Positions 8,977 through 17,003 of a DNA stretch of 64,000 bases are shown in pieces (positions within the stretch are counted from its first letter, which is position 1; every line of letters begins with the position of its first letter). The notes beneath the pieces were generated by a model. The model was not told the origin of the DNA and made no database searches. It saw nothing but the letters and a program-made list of their open reading frames with translations. The stretch comes from JBGTFE01 sp036403235 (lineage in GTDB: Bacteria; Acidobacteriota; Blastocatellia; Pyrinomonadales; Pyrinomonadaceae). The stretch spans positions 1 through 64,000 of the forward strand of contig DASWRI010000036.1 of NCBI GenBank assembly GCA_036403235.1, read 5' to 3'. Both the position numbers and the translations under genes were made by a program.

Positions 8977-9026
8977 AGCTTTTTAGCGATTTTTTTCGTG
9001 GTCGCAAGTCGCTGTAACTCACCACG
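8977..9026 (-). promoter_or_regulatory. SAM-II (SAM-alpha) riboswitch aptamer
   Basis: Read on the minus strand, a stem CGTGGT/ACCACG closes a loop that contains GAGTTACAGCGACTTGCG, followed by an A-rich linker and TCGCTAAAAAGCT. The loop segment AGCGA is complementary to the downstream TCGCT, giving the H-type pseudoknot of SAM-II RNAs, and the GGTGA..., CTTGC and CGCTAAA signatures occur in the expected order. SAM-II RNAs bind S-adenosylmethionine and turn off methionine or SAM synthesis genes. The gene downstream is metH, as the function predicts. Identified by eye; a covariance-model search was not run. Confidence 0.85.
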
Positions 9027-9040
9027 TTTGAAGTAAAGAG

Positions 9041-9067
9041 TTTATATTTTAAGCCTTTTTAAGTCAA
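9041..9067 (-). promoter_or_regulatory. Candidate metH promoter
   Basis: TTGACT (9067-9062) and TATAAA (9046-9041) are separated by 15 nt, slightly shorter than ideal. Transcription would start just upstream of the riboswitch aptamer, which supports the assignment. Confidence 0.5.
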
Positions 9068-9088
9068 ACCCTAAATCTATCCGACGCG

Positions 9089-10750
9089 TCATTTAATCAT
9101 TTCCGCATTTATGTAAAAGTTGCGATTGACTTCAAAAGTATTAATCGCTTCGGGCAACGTCAAAGTCTGCGCCGCTTCCGTCGGGGTAATCGCAACTTCT
9201 TTGCCGTTAACATTTACGCGAAGCGGCATGGCAAAACCTTTGACGACGTTTTCGTATCTGTAGGTCAATTTATTGCCGTCGGTCTTATATTTCAAGAGCG
9301 GAATTTTCGTCGTTCGCAAGTATTGGTCGAAAACTTTGCTCAAATCGATTCCCGCGTGCTTCGTAACATAAGATTCGATTTGTTCGGTCGTGACGGTTTG
9401 ATGCCAGAAATCCGCATTGAGCCCGCGCAGTATCGACAGCCATTTCTGGTCGTCGTTGATGATGTGGCGGATAGTGTGCAGCACGTTTCCGGATTTGTAA
9501 TACATATCGCCCGAGCCTTCCCGGTTTGCGCCGTAGATGCCGATAATCGGAATATCGTTCTGGATATTGCGGCGCGTGCCGATAACATAATCTTCGGCTT
9601 CTTTTTTGCCGAAATAATACTCGACAAAAAGATTTTCCGCATAATTCGTAAAGCCTTCGTGAATCCACATATCGGCGGCGTCTTTCATCGAGATGTTATT
9701 GCCGAACCATTCGTGACCGGATTCGTGAACGATGATGAAATCGAATTTGAAGCCGATTCCCGTGCCGCTCACGTCGCGGGCGCGATAACCGTTTCTAAAC
9801 CAATTTCCGTAAGTGACCGAGCTCTGATGTTCCATTCCGGCATACGAGACGGCGACGAGTTTGTAGCCGTCTTCGTAAAACGGATATTTTCCGAACCAGT
9901 GTTCAAAAGCTTTCAGCATTCGCGGCACTTCCTTGAACTGCTTGACGGCCGCCTCCTTTTGATGAGCCAGAACCCAGTAGTTCAAATCCAGTGTGCCGCC
10001 GAGGCCTTTATATTTTTCCGAAAAGTTGACGTAGTTGCCGATATTCGCATTGACTCCGTAATTATTAATCGGATTGACGACTTCCCAGTGAAAAGTTTTT
10101 GTTTTGTCCTTGATGTTGGGCTCTATCTTTTTCAGACGACCGTTGGAAACTGCGACGAGATTTTCCGGGACGGTAATGCTGATTGTCATTCCGCGGTCGG
10201 GCTCGTCGGCGCCGTGGTCTTTGTTCGGCCACCAGATGCTCGCTCCGATGCCCTGGCAAGTGGTCGAGATAAAATGCTCGCCCAAATCGTCGCGTCCCCA
10301 CGTCACGCCGCCGCTCCACGGGGGATTTTTGCTTTCGACCGGCCGGCCTTCGTAAAAGACTTCGATTTTGTCCTCGACGCCCTGCGGAATGTCTTTTTCA
10401 AAAGAAACCCAGTAAACGTTGCCTTCGCGCTCGAATTTGAGCTCGGACGCGCCGTGCGCGATTTTTGTAATGGCCAGCGGCGGCTGCAAATCAATCTGCA
10501 TTTTACTGCCCGCTTTCAGCGTTTTGAAAGTTATCGTGTTCGAGCCTTTGATGGTTTTTTTGTCAGGGAAAAATTCGACCGCCAAATCGTAATGAAGCAA
10601 ATCCCACCATTCGCGCTCCGGCGTTACCGAGCCTCGGAGCGTTTCCTGACGCGTGATTGGTTGTGTTTGCGCGGAAACGTCGCCGGCGCAAATCTGCATC
10701 TGTAAAAGCGACGCAAATACAAAAATAAAGAAAATTCCAAGTTTACGCAT
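9089..10750 (-). CDS. Exported M1-family zinc metallopeptidase
   Basis: 553 residues with a signal peptide (about 1-28). The gluzincin motif HESGH is at 342-346 with the third zinc ligand Glu365 in WIHEGFTNYAE; the substrate-binding GAMEN-like motif is GMEHQ at 305-309, an atypical form. The length fits a short M1 peptidase without the large C-terminal helical domain of aminopeptidase N. Probably an aminopeptidase acting in the periplasm or outside on peptides. First of three consecutive M1 genes on the same strand, each with its own terminator or hairpin, so not necessarily one operon. A second M1 of this short type lies at 38703-40373. Confidence 0.92.
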   Translation of the reverse strand: MRKLGIFFIFVFASLLQMQICAGDVSAQTQPITRQETLRGSVTPEREWWDLLHYDLAVEFFPDKKTIKGSNTITFKTLKAGSKMQIDLQPPLAITKIAHGASELKFEREGNVYWVSFEKDIPQGVEDKIEVFYEGRPVESKNPPWSGGVTWGRDDLGEHFISTTCQGIGASIWWPNKDHGADEPDRGMTISITVPENLVAVSNGRLKKIEPNIKDKTKTFHWEVVNPINNYGVNANIGNYVNFSEKYKGLGGTLDLNYWVLAHQKEAAVKQFKEVPRMLKAFEHWFGKYPFYEDGYKLVAVSYAGMEHQSSVTYGNWFRNGYRARDVSGTGIGFKFDFIIVHESGHEWFGNNISMKDAADMWIHEGFTNYAENLFVEYYFGKKEAEDYVIGTRRNIQNDIPIIGIYGANREGSGDMYYKSGNVLHTIRHIINDDQKWLSILRGLNADFWHQTVTTEQIESYVTKHAGIDLSKVFDQYLRTTKIPLLKYKTDGNKLTYRYENVVKGFAMPLRVNVNGKEVAITPTEAAQTLTLPEAINTFEVNRNFYINAEMIK

Positions 10751-10790
10751 TTTTACCTCGCCGTCATTTTAACTCAAAAATGACAAAATA

Positions 10791-10825
10791 AAAACGCGAA
10801 TCACTTGGTGCGGCGATTCGCGTTT
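10791..10825 (-). terminator. Terminator after the HEAT-type M1 peptidase
   Basis: AAAACGCGAATC and GATTCGCGTTTT pair perfectly; on the minus strand the stem is followed by TTTTTATTTT. It lies 20 nt after the stop at 10846. Confidence 0.85.
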
Positions 10826-10845
10826 TCGCTTTAATTTACGACGAT

Positions 10846-13437
10846 TTATTTCGCCTCGATTGCTTTTTTAAATAAAGCTTCCTGGTCGTTGATAAATTTC
10901 AGAAGATTATCCTGTCCTTTGAATTTCTCCCTGGCCAAATCGAAAGCTTCCTGACCGCGCGGGTCGGCCAGCTTTACAAATGTCGGAAGTCCCTGGAAAA
11001 GCGCTTGAAAACGGCTGTTTTCCAAAGTCTTTTTGAAATTCTCAATCAAAATCGGATAAACGCGCGCGTCGCCTTTCCCGGTTGCCGCCAGAAGATTTAA
11101 GGCATTTGACTGGACGGCCGACGAATACGCCTTGTCGGTATATTTTAGGCCGACCTCAAGCGCCCGTTTGTCGCCGAGATTGGCGAGCCCGTTTAATCCG
11201 GCGATTTTGATGCGTTCGCGCCACGAAGTGGTGTCGATTAATTTAGCCAGAGCATCGTAAGCGCGAGCGTCCTTTGTTTTTCCGAGTGCCGACGATGCCG
11301 AATCAATTACGAAATAGCTCCGGTCGTTTAGAGCCGCCAAAAATATATCGGCGTATTGCTTGTCCCTGAGCTGTCCGAGCGCCGAAACGGCCGCCCCGCG
11401 AACAAGCGAGTTTTTATCTTTCGTCGCGCTTGTAAAAGCGGCAATCGTCGTCTGGTCGAAAGTCGGCGTCGCCGGATTCGGATTTTGCCCCTGCGGCGAT
11501 GCGATGACCTGAATCGCGTCGCGTCGAATCGCATAAAACGCGTCCGAAGTAATCGCCTGATTTAACGCCGCGAGAATTTTCGTTTTGTCCGCGTCGCTTG
11601 CGTCCTTCGCTTTGTAGCGCGGCGTCAGCTGGTTCATCGCCCAGACGCGGCCAAGAACGTCTTTATCGTTTTTGAATTGATAAATTAATTCATCAGTCGA
11701 TTTGTCGAATTTCAGTTCTTTAATCAGCGTGCTTTCGTAATCGAAATTAACCAGATTCGGTTTCTGCGCGGCGTCGAAGGTAAAGACGTTTTCCGCCTGC
11801 GGTTTTATCCAGACGCGCTGGACGCGCCCGTCGATTTCGATGTCAACGAACGTCTGGAAAAATTCGACCTGCGGGTATTCGTTGGTCAAATCGACTTTCT
11901 GCGTCTGCTTGACGTTCAACGTCAATTTCTTCGACGCGCCGTCGTAATTCTGCGTAACTTCGAAAATCGGGTGTCCCATTTTATAAAGCCACTGGTCGAA
12001 AAACCAGTCCATCGACTGCCCGGTCGCTTCTTCAAACGCGATGCGCAGCTGTTCGGTTTGAACGGGCGTGTTCGCATTCGTCGTCAGGTAATGATTCAAT
12101 CCTTTGAAAAACAATTCGTCGCCGAGATGTTTGCGGAGCATATGCAGAACCGCGCCGCCGCGCGGATACGCGTAAGTGTCAAACAAATCGTCGGCGTTTG
12201 TGTAATATTTCGTCACAATCGGGCGGCGCTGACCTTGCCGCCACGTGTTTAAGTAAGCCTGCTGGTTGCTCCGAACGTCCGAGTAGAGAAACTCGTCGTG
12301 ACCTTTCGAATGTTCCCGCCAGAGCGCTTCGAAATAGGTGGCAAACGATTCGTTGAGCCAGATTTCCGACCATTCGCGACACGTCACGTAATCGCCAAAC
12401 CACTGGTGCGCCAATTCGTGCGACTGCAAATCTTCGCTGTCGAAATCGAGCATTTCGCGCTCGTCGTGAACCAGGCCGGTCGTCATCGTCGTCGCCGAAA
12501 TATTTTCCATTCCGCCGCCGAATCCTTCGGCAACCGTCTGCGCGTATTTAACATACGGGTATTTGACGCCGGTTTTTTCGGAGAAGAATTTGACCATGTC
12601 GGGCAGACGTTTGACCGAAGCCGCGCCGTCTTTTAATTCTTTCGGGAAAATATACGTCGAGATTGGAATGCCCGCGTATTCGCCTTTGACCTCGGCGTAT
12701 TCGCCGACGACGATTGACGTCAAATAATTGGCGTGCGGCGTGTCCATTTTCCAGTGAAAAGTTTCCGTTCCGTCGCCGTTGTCCTTGCGGTCGAGCAATT
12801 TTCCGTTCGAAACGACGAACATCGGTTTTTCGACGGTTGCGGTCATCTCGGTCGTCGCGAAATCATTCGGCGAATCGTAGGACGGAAACCAGAAACGATT
12901 GTAATCGCTCTCGCCCTGCGACCAGATTTGGCGTCGCCGGTTCGGATTATCGGCCGTTGGCTTGATAAATTTTAAACCGCCGCCGCCGCCGAAGCCCAGG
13001 TTGTTTGGCACGACCGTTCCGTCGGTTCGATAATCAACGACAAACGTTAAAGCCTCGCCGATTTTATAATCGCGGTCGAGATTGACGTCCAGCTGATTTT
13101 CACTTTTTTCGTATTGAAACTGGAGACTCCCGCCATTTGCCAATTTGACCGAGCCAATCGTCATCAATCCGGCGTCGAGACTGACGGTTTTGAGATTTTC
13201 GACGAGCGGCGCGAGCGTGATTGTCGCCGTCCCGTAGGCCTGCTCTTTTTCCCAGTCGAATTTGAGATTGAGCGCGATGTGACGCATATCGTAATCGCGG
13301 CTTCGAACGTAATGTATCGGCGGAAGACTCTTTTTCTCGATTTGCTGCTGGGGCTGTGCCTCGGCAAAAGCGGAAAAAACGAACAAAAACGTTAATAAAA
13401 AAACAATCGATTTCCGGTTGATTAAATTGAAATTCAT
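10846..13437 (-). CDS. Exported M1 aminopeptidase with C-terminal HEAT-like repeats
   Basis: 863 residues from ATG at 13437, preferred because GGAGAA stands 4 nt upstream and a signal peptide (about 1-27) follows at once; longer in-frame starts lie inside an intergenic palindrome. Zinc site HELAH at 340-344 and Glu363 (WLNESFATYFE); substrate motif GGGMEN at 307-312. The C-terminal 270 residues contain repeated helical units (AVSALGQLRDKQYADIFLAA, then ASSALGKTKDARAYDALAKL) like HEAT/armadillo repeats. Probable broad-specificity periplasmic aminopeptidase. Closely similar to the neighbour at 13542-16160, so a tandem duplication. Confidence 0.93.
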   Translation of the reverse strand: MNFNLINRKSIVFLLTFLFVFSAFAEAQPQQQIEKKSLPPIHYVRSRDYDMRHIALNLKFDWEKEQAYGTATITLAPLVENLKTVSLDAGLMTIGSVKLANGGSLQFQYEKSENQLDVNLDRDYKIGEALTFVVDYRTDGTVVPNNLGFGGGGGLKFIKPTADNPNRRRQIWSQGESDYNRFWFPSYDSPNDFATTEMTATVEKPMFVVSNGKLLDRKDNGDGTETFHWKMDTPHANYLTSIVVGEYAEVKGEYAGIPISTYIFPKELKDGAASVKRLPDMVKFFSEKTGVKYPYVKYAQTVAEGFGGGMENISATTMTTGLVHDEREMLDFDSEDLQSHELAHQWFGDYVTCREWSEIWLNESFATYFEALWREHSKGHDEFLYSDVRSNQQAYLNTWRQGQRRPIVTKYYTNADDLFDTYAYPRGGAVLHMLRKHLGDELFFKGLNHYLTTNANTPVQTEQLRIAFEEATGQSMDWFFDQWLYKMGHPIFEVTQNYDGASKKLTLNVKQTQKVDLTNEYPQVEFFQTFVDIEIDGRVQRVWIKPQAENVFTFDAAQKPNLVNFDYESTLIKELKFDKSTDELIYQFKNDKDVLGRVWAMNQLTPRYKAKDASDADKTKILAALNQAITSDAFYAIRRDAIQVIASPQGQNPNPATPTFDQTTIAAFTSATKDKNSLVRGAAVSALGQLRDKQYADIFLAALNDRSYFVIDSASSALGKTKDARAYDALAKLIDTTSWRERIKIAGLNGLANLGDKRALEVGLKYTDKAYSSAVQSNALNLLAATGKGDARVYPILIENFKKTLENSRFQALFQGLPTFVKLADPRGQEAFDLAREKFKGQDNLLKFINDQEALFKKAIEAK

Positions 13438-13467
13438 AGATTCTCCAAAAGAAGTTTGCAGAGCTAT

Positions 13468-13516
13468 AGAGTTGCAGAGGCGGAAGAAGCTTTTTACTCC
13501 GTAACTCTGCAACTCT
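13468..13516. repeat. Intergenic palindrome of GAGTTGCA words
   Basis: AGAGTTGCAGAG at 13468-13479 is the exact reverse complement of CTCTGCAACTCT at 13505-13516, and both arms continue into degenerate copies of the same word. It lies between the two tandem M1 genes and may end the upstream transcript. Confidence 0.75.
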
Positions 13517-13541
13517 GCCGACCTTATCCAACTTTTAACTT

Positions 13542-16160
13542 CTACTTTTTGATAGCGGCTTTGAATTGTTGTTCAAAGAAATTTACAAAGCCGAGAATGT
13601 TCGCCTGATTTTTGAATTTTTCCCTCATCAAGTCGAAGGCTTCCTGACCGCGCGGGTCGGCCAGCGCGATAATCGCCTGAACGCCGTCGAAAAGTCCCTG
13701 AAAATCGTTGTTGGCAAGCGATTTCTTAAAGGATTCGAAAATCAAAGGATACGCGCGCGGGTCGCCTTTTCCGGCCGCGCCGACAATCGACAAAGCCGCC
13801 ATGCGAACATTCAGCGGAAGCGTTTTATCGCCCGCCGCTTTCAGCCCGATTTCCAGAGCGCGTTTGTCTTCGAGCGCCGCCAGACCGCGCAGACCCGCGA
13901 TTTGAATACGGTTTCTCCACGAAGGCGTGGTCGTCAGCTTCATAAACGCGTCATACGCTTTCGCGTCCTTGGTCGCGCCGAGCGCCGTCGCCGCCGCATC
14001 GATGACGCCGTAGCTGCGGTCGTTCAAAAGCGAAAGATAAAGGTCTGCGTATTTTGCGTCTCTGGTCGCGCCGAGCAGCGAAATCGCGCCGAGTCGCACC
14101 TGCGCCTGCGTGTCCTTGGCCAGTCTTTGCACCGCCTGCGCCGTTGCCGCGTCAATCTTTGCCGCGGGCGCTGCCTGTCCGGGCGGAACTTGCGGCACGG
14201 ACATATCCGCGATTTCCGAAATCGCCGCCGCGCGCAGACGCCAGAATTTATCGCGTTCGGCCGTGTTGAGCAAAGCCGTCATAATCTTGGCTTTATCGGC
14301 GCCTTCGGCTCTTTTTACCAATTCGCCCATCGCCCAGCGTTTGCCGAGAACGTCTTTGTCGTTGGTCATCTGATAAATCAAATCGTCGGTCGATTTATCA
14401 AATTTCATTTCCTTGAGCAAAGTTCCTTCGTAATCGAAATTGACAATTTTCGGTTTGACGGCCGAATCAAACGTGAAAACGTTTTCCTCTTTCGGCTCAA
14501 GCCAGACTCGTTCGACTTTGTTGTCGATTTCGATATCGACATAGCTCTGGAAAAATCGAACTTGCGGATATTCGTTCATCAAATCGACTTTCTGTGTCTG
14601 TTTGACGTTCAACGTCAATTTCTTCGACGCGTTGTCGTAGTTTTGCGTGACTTCGAAAATCGGGTGTCCCATCCGGTAAATCCACTGGTCGAAAAACCAG
14701 TCCATCGATTCTCCGGTTGTTTCCTCAATCGCAATGCGCAAATCTTCGGTCGAAACGGGCTGATTGGCGTTTGAAGTCAGATAATGATTAATCGCTTTCC
14801 ACCAATTTTCTTCGCCGAGATGTTTGCGCAGCATATGCAGAACGGACGCGCCGCCGGGATACGCGTAATTGTCGAACATCGCGTCTTTATTGGCGTAAAA
14901 TTTCGTCACAATCGGGCGGCGATTGCCGTCGTTCCAGGTGTTGAGCGTTTGCTGCTGGTTCGAACGGACGTTGTTGTAAAGAAAATCGTCGTGGCCGCGT
15001 TTGTTCTCGTTATAAAGCGCGTCGAAATAAGTCGCAAACGATTCGTTGAGCCAGATTTGTCCCCATTCGCGCGTCGTCACGTAATCGCCGAACCACTGGT
15101 GCGCCAATTCGTGCGCCTGCAGCGAATCGCTGTCGTTATCGAGCATTTCGCGGTCGTCGTGAATCATTTCCTCGATTTGCGTCGTCGCCGAAATATTTTC
15201 CATTCCGCCTCCGAAATCTTCGACCATCGTCTGCGAGTATTTCGGATAAGGATATTTGACGCCGGTTTTTTCGGAGAAAAATCTGACCATATCGGGAAGA
15301 TTTTTGGTCGTTGCGGCGACTTCCTTGACTTCGCTCGGATAACCGTAGTTGATAACCGGGATGCCGGCATACTGACCTTTGACTTCCGAGAATTCGCCGA
15401 CGACGATTGACGTCAGGTAATTCGAGTAAGGCGTGTCCATTTTCCAGTAAAACGTCCGCGTCCCGTCGGCGTTCGGCGTTACCGAAACTAATTTGCCGTT
15501 TGAGATGACCGTGTATTTTTTCTCGACCGTCGCTCTTAATTCCGAAGTTCTGAAATCGTTCGGCGAGTCATACGAAGGAAACCAGTAGCGGTTAAATTCG
15601 GTTTCGCCCTGCGACCAGATTTGCATCGGTTTGTTCGGCTCGTCCTCGGTCGGTTTGATAAAGCGCAGACCGCGACCGAAGCTTCCGATGGCCGTGTCGG
15701 CGTCGGCCGTGTTGACGTAATTTGTTCGATAATCGACTTTTACCGTAATGTCTTCGCCGGCTTTCAGCGTCCGGCCGACCATAATTTCGAGATTATCGCC
15801 GTCTTTTTTGCCGTCGTAATTAAATTTCAGAGTCGTCCCGTTCGCCAGCTTGACGGAATTTATGGTCATCGACGCGGCGTCGAGAAAAAAGCGGTCGGTA
15901 TCCTTAAACGGCGCGATTGTAATCGTCGTCGTGCCGTAAGCCGATTCTTTTTCCCAATCGAAACGCAAATCGATGGCGACGTGTTTGACGTCAATCGCGC
16001 GGCTTCGAATCCAGTTCACCGGCGGAAGCTTTTTCGCTTCGTCGTCCTGCAAAAGCAGAAACGGATTTTTTACCGGATTTGCCGCCGCAATCTGCGAAAA
16101 CGCCAGCAAAAATGTCATCATGAAGGCAAAAGCCTTCGGACGAAATGTTTTCATATTCAT
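13542..16160 (-). CDS. Exported M1 aminopeptidase with C-terminal HEAT-like repeats (paralogue)
   Basis: 872 residues with a signal peptide (about 1-27). Zinc site HELAH at 350-354 and Glu373; substrate motif GGGMEN at 317-322. It aligns along its whole length with the product of 10846-13437, including the FIKPT...IWSQGE, RFWFPSYDSPNDF-like and MDTPYSNYLTSIVVGE blocks, and the C-terminal HEAT-like repeats, but differs in an insertion around residue 655-685 rich in Ala/Pro. Probable periplasmic aminopeptidase; the two paralogues may differ in specificity. Upstream is AAAGAGAAA at a suitable distance from the start. Confidence 0.93.
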   Translation of the reverse strand: MNMKTFRPKAFAFMMTFLLAFSQIAAANPVKNPFLLLQDDEAKKLPPVNWIRSRAIDVKHVAIDLRFDWEKESAYGTTTITIAPFKDTDRFFLDAASMTINSVKLANGTTLKFNYDGKKDGDNLEIMVGRTLKAGEDITVKVDYRTNYVNTADADTAIGSFGRGLRFIKPTEDEPNKPMQIWSQGETEFNRYWFPSYDSPNDFRTSELRATVEKKYTVISNGKLVSVTPNADGTRTFYWKMDTPYSNYLTSIVVGEFSEVKGQYAGIPVINYGYPSEVKEVAATTKNLPDMVRFFSEKTGVKYPYPKYSQTMVEDFGGGMENISATTQIEEMIHDDREMLDNDSDSLQAHELAHQWFGDYVTTREWGQIWLNESFATYFDALYNENKRGHDDFLYNNVRSNQQQTLNTWNDGNRRPIVTKFYANKDAMFDNYAYPGGASVLHMLRKHLGEENWWKAINHYLTSNANQPVSTEDLRIAIEETTGESMDWFFDQWIYRMGHPIFEVTQNYDNASKKLTLNVKQTQKVDLMNEYPQVRFFQSYVDIEIDNKVERVWLEPKEENVFTFDSAVKPKIVNFDYEGTLLKEMKFDKSTDDLIYQMTNDKDVLGKRWAMGELVKRAEGADKAKIMTALLNTAERDKFWRLRAAAISEIADMSVPQVPPGQAAPAAKIDAATAQAVQRLAKDTQAQVRLGAISLLGATRDAKYADLYLSLLNDRSYGVIDAAATALGATKDAKAYDAFMKLTTTPSWRNRIQIAGLRGLAALEDKRALEIGLKAAGDKTLPLNVRMAALSIVGAAGKGDPRAYPLIFESFKKSLANNDFQGLFDGVQAIIALADPRGQEAFDLMREKFKNQANILGFVNFFEQQFKAAIKK

Positions 16161-16258
16161 ATTTTTCTCTTTTATAAAATTTTGGTAAATAATTGTTGGT
16201 TTGATTACGCGAAAAACTCGATTGTTGTTTCAGTTTTTCGAAAATACGGCAAAATGCG

Positions 16259-16322
16259 TTTAGAGTCCAATTTTCGGCCTGCTTTTTAGCGAATGAAAGC
16301 AGGCCGAAAATTGGACTCTAAA
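16259..16322 (-). terminator. Very long perfect inverted repeat, likely terminator
   Basis: Two 27-nt arms (16259-16285 and 16296-16322) are perfectly complementary around a 10-nt loop TTAGCGAATG. It lies 21 nt after the stop of the DUF937 gene and upstream of the M1 gene start. The stem is much longer than a normal terminator needs and lacks a strong T-run on the minus strand. Confidence 0.75.
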
Positions 16323-16343
16323 TTTTTCACGAAAAACTCAAAA

Positions 16344-16940
16344 TTATTTCTTAAACTGATTCATCGCCATCGAAGCCAAATCGTCGATGACGCTGCCGTC
16401 GCCGTCGCGGTCGAAAATACCGCTCAGAAATCCGCCCTGCGGCGCCTGCTCGATTTGCTGTTGCTGCCCGCCGAGCCAGCTCGACAATCCGCCCGAATCG
16501 AGATTTTGCTGTTGTTTTTGCCGCCCGAGATAACCCATCACAATCGGCGCGAGCGTAATCAAAAGCTGCGACACCTGACCGATGTCAAGGCCCGAATTCT
16601 GGCTGACGGTCTGCGCCGCCTGCGTCTGTTTTTCGCCGAAAATATGTCCTAAAATTCCGATGCCGTTCGTCTGCCCGCTCGACTGCGGCTCGACTCCGCC
16701 GCCGAGATATCCGGATAAATTATCCAGAATACTTCCGTCGTGGTCCTGCTCAATCGCCTGATTCAAGTTTTCCGCGCCCTGCGGGTCGGAAGCTTTGCGC
16801 GCCAGACCGCTTAAAATCATCGGCAAAGCCATCTGAATTGCCGAACTGACCGCCGTATGATTTGCGCCCAAATTCTGGCTGAGCTGCTCGACCGCCTGAT
16901 TTCCCTGTTCCTGCCCGAGCAAATCCTGTAATGAAAACAT
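16344..16940 (-). CDS. DUF937 (YidB-like) protein
   Basis: 198 residues. The N-terminal MFSLQDLLGQEQGNQAVEQL, the LPMILSGLARKA segment and the downstream LITLAPIVMGYLG segment are typical of DUF937. The protein is Gln/Gly-rich between its helical segments and has a DRDGDGSVIDD stretch near the C-terminus resembling an EF-hand-like loop; a related DHDGSILDN occurs near residue 66. Function unknown; no signal peptide. Divergent from the NHL lipoprotein gene, sharing a 63-bp intergenic region. Confidence 0.85.
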   Translation of the reverse strand: MFSLQDLLGQEQGNQAVEQLSQNLGANHTAVSSAIQMALPMILSGLARKASDPQGAENLNQAIEQDHDGSILDNLSGYLGGGVEPQSSGQTNGIGILGHIFGEKQTQAAQTVSQNSGLDIGQVSQLLITLAPIVMGYLGRQKQQQNLDSGGLSSWLGGQQQQIEQAPQGGFLSGIFDRDGDGSVIDDLASMAMNQFKK

Positions 16941-17003
16941 TTGATTTTCTCCTTGTGTTCGTAAAATTCTTTATGTGAAGATATTAACAAATTTAACCGC
17001 CAA

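Noticed and set aside
8972..9040. Outer CTCTT/AAGAG helix of the riboswitch
   Set aside because: Can pair around the aptamer but the predicted transcription start lies within its 5' strand, so it may not exist in the RNA.
8811..9088. Cobalamin riboswitch in front of metH
   Set aside because: The conserved B12-box and P3 core sequences were not found; the structured element matches SAM-II instead.
9323..10705. Long open frames opposite the M1 gene
   Set aside because: Shadow frames caused by codon bias in the real gene; they have Arg/Phe/Val-rich sequences without domains.
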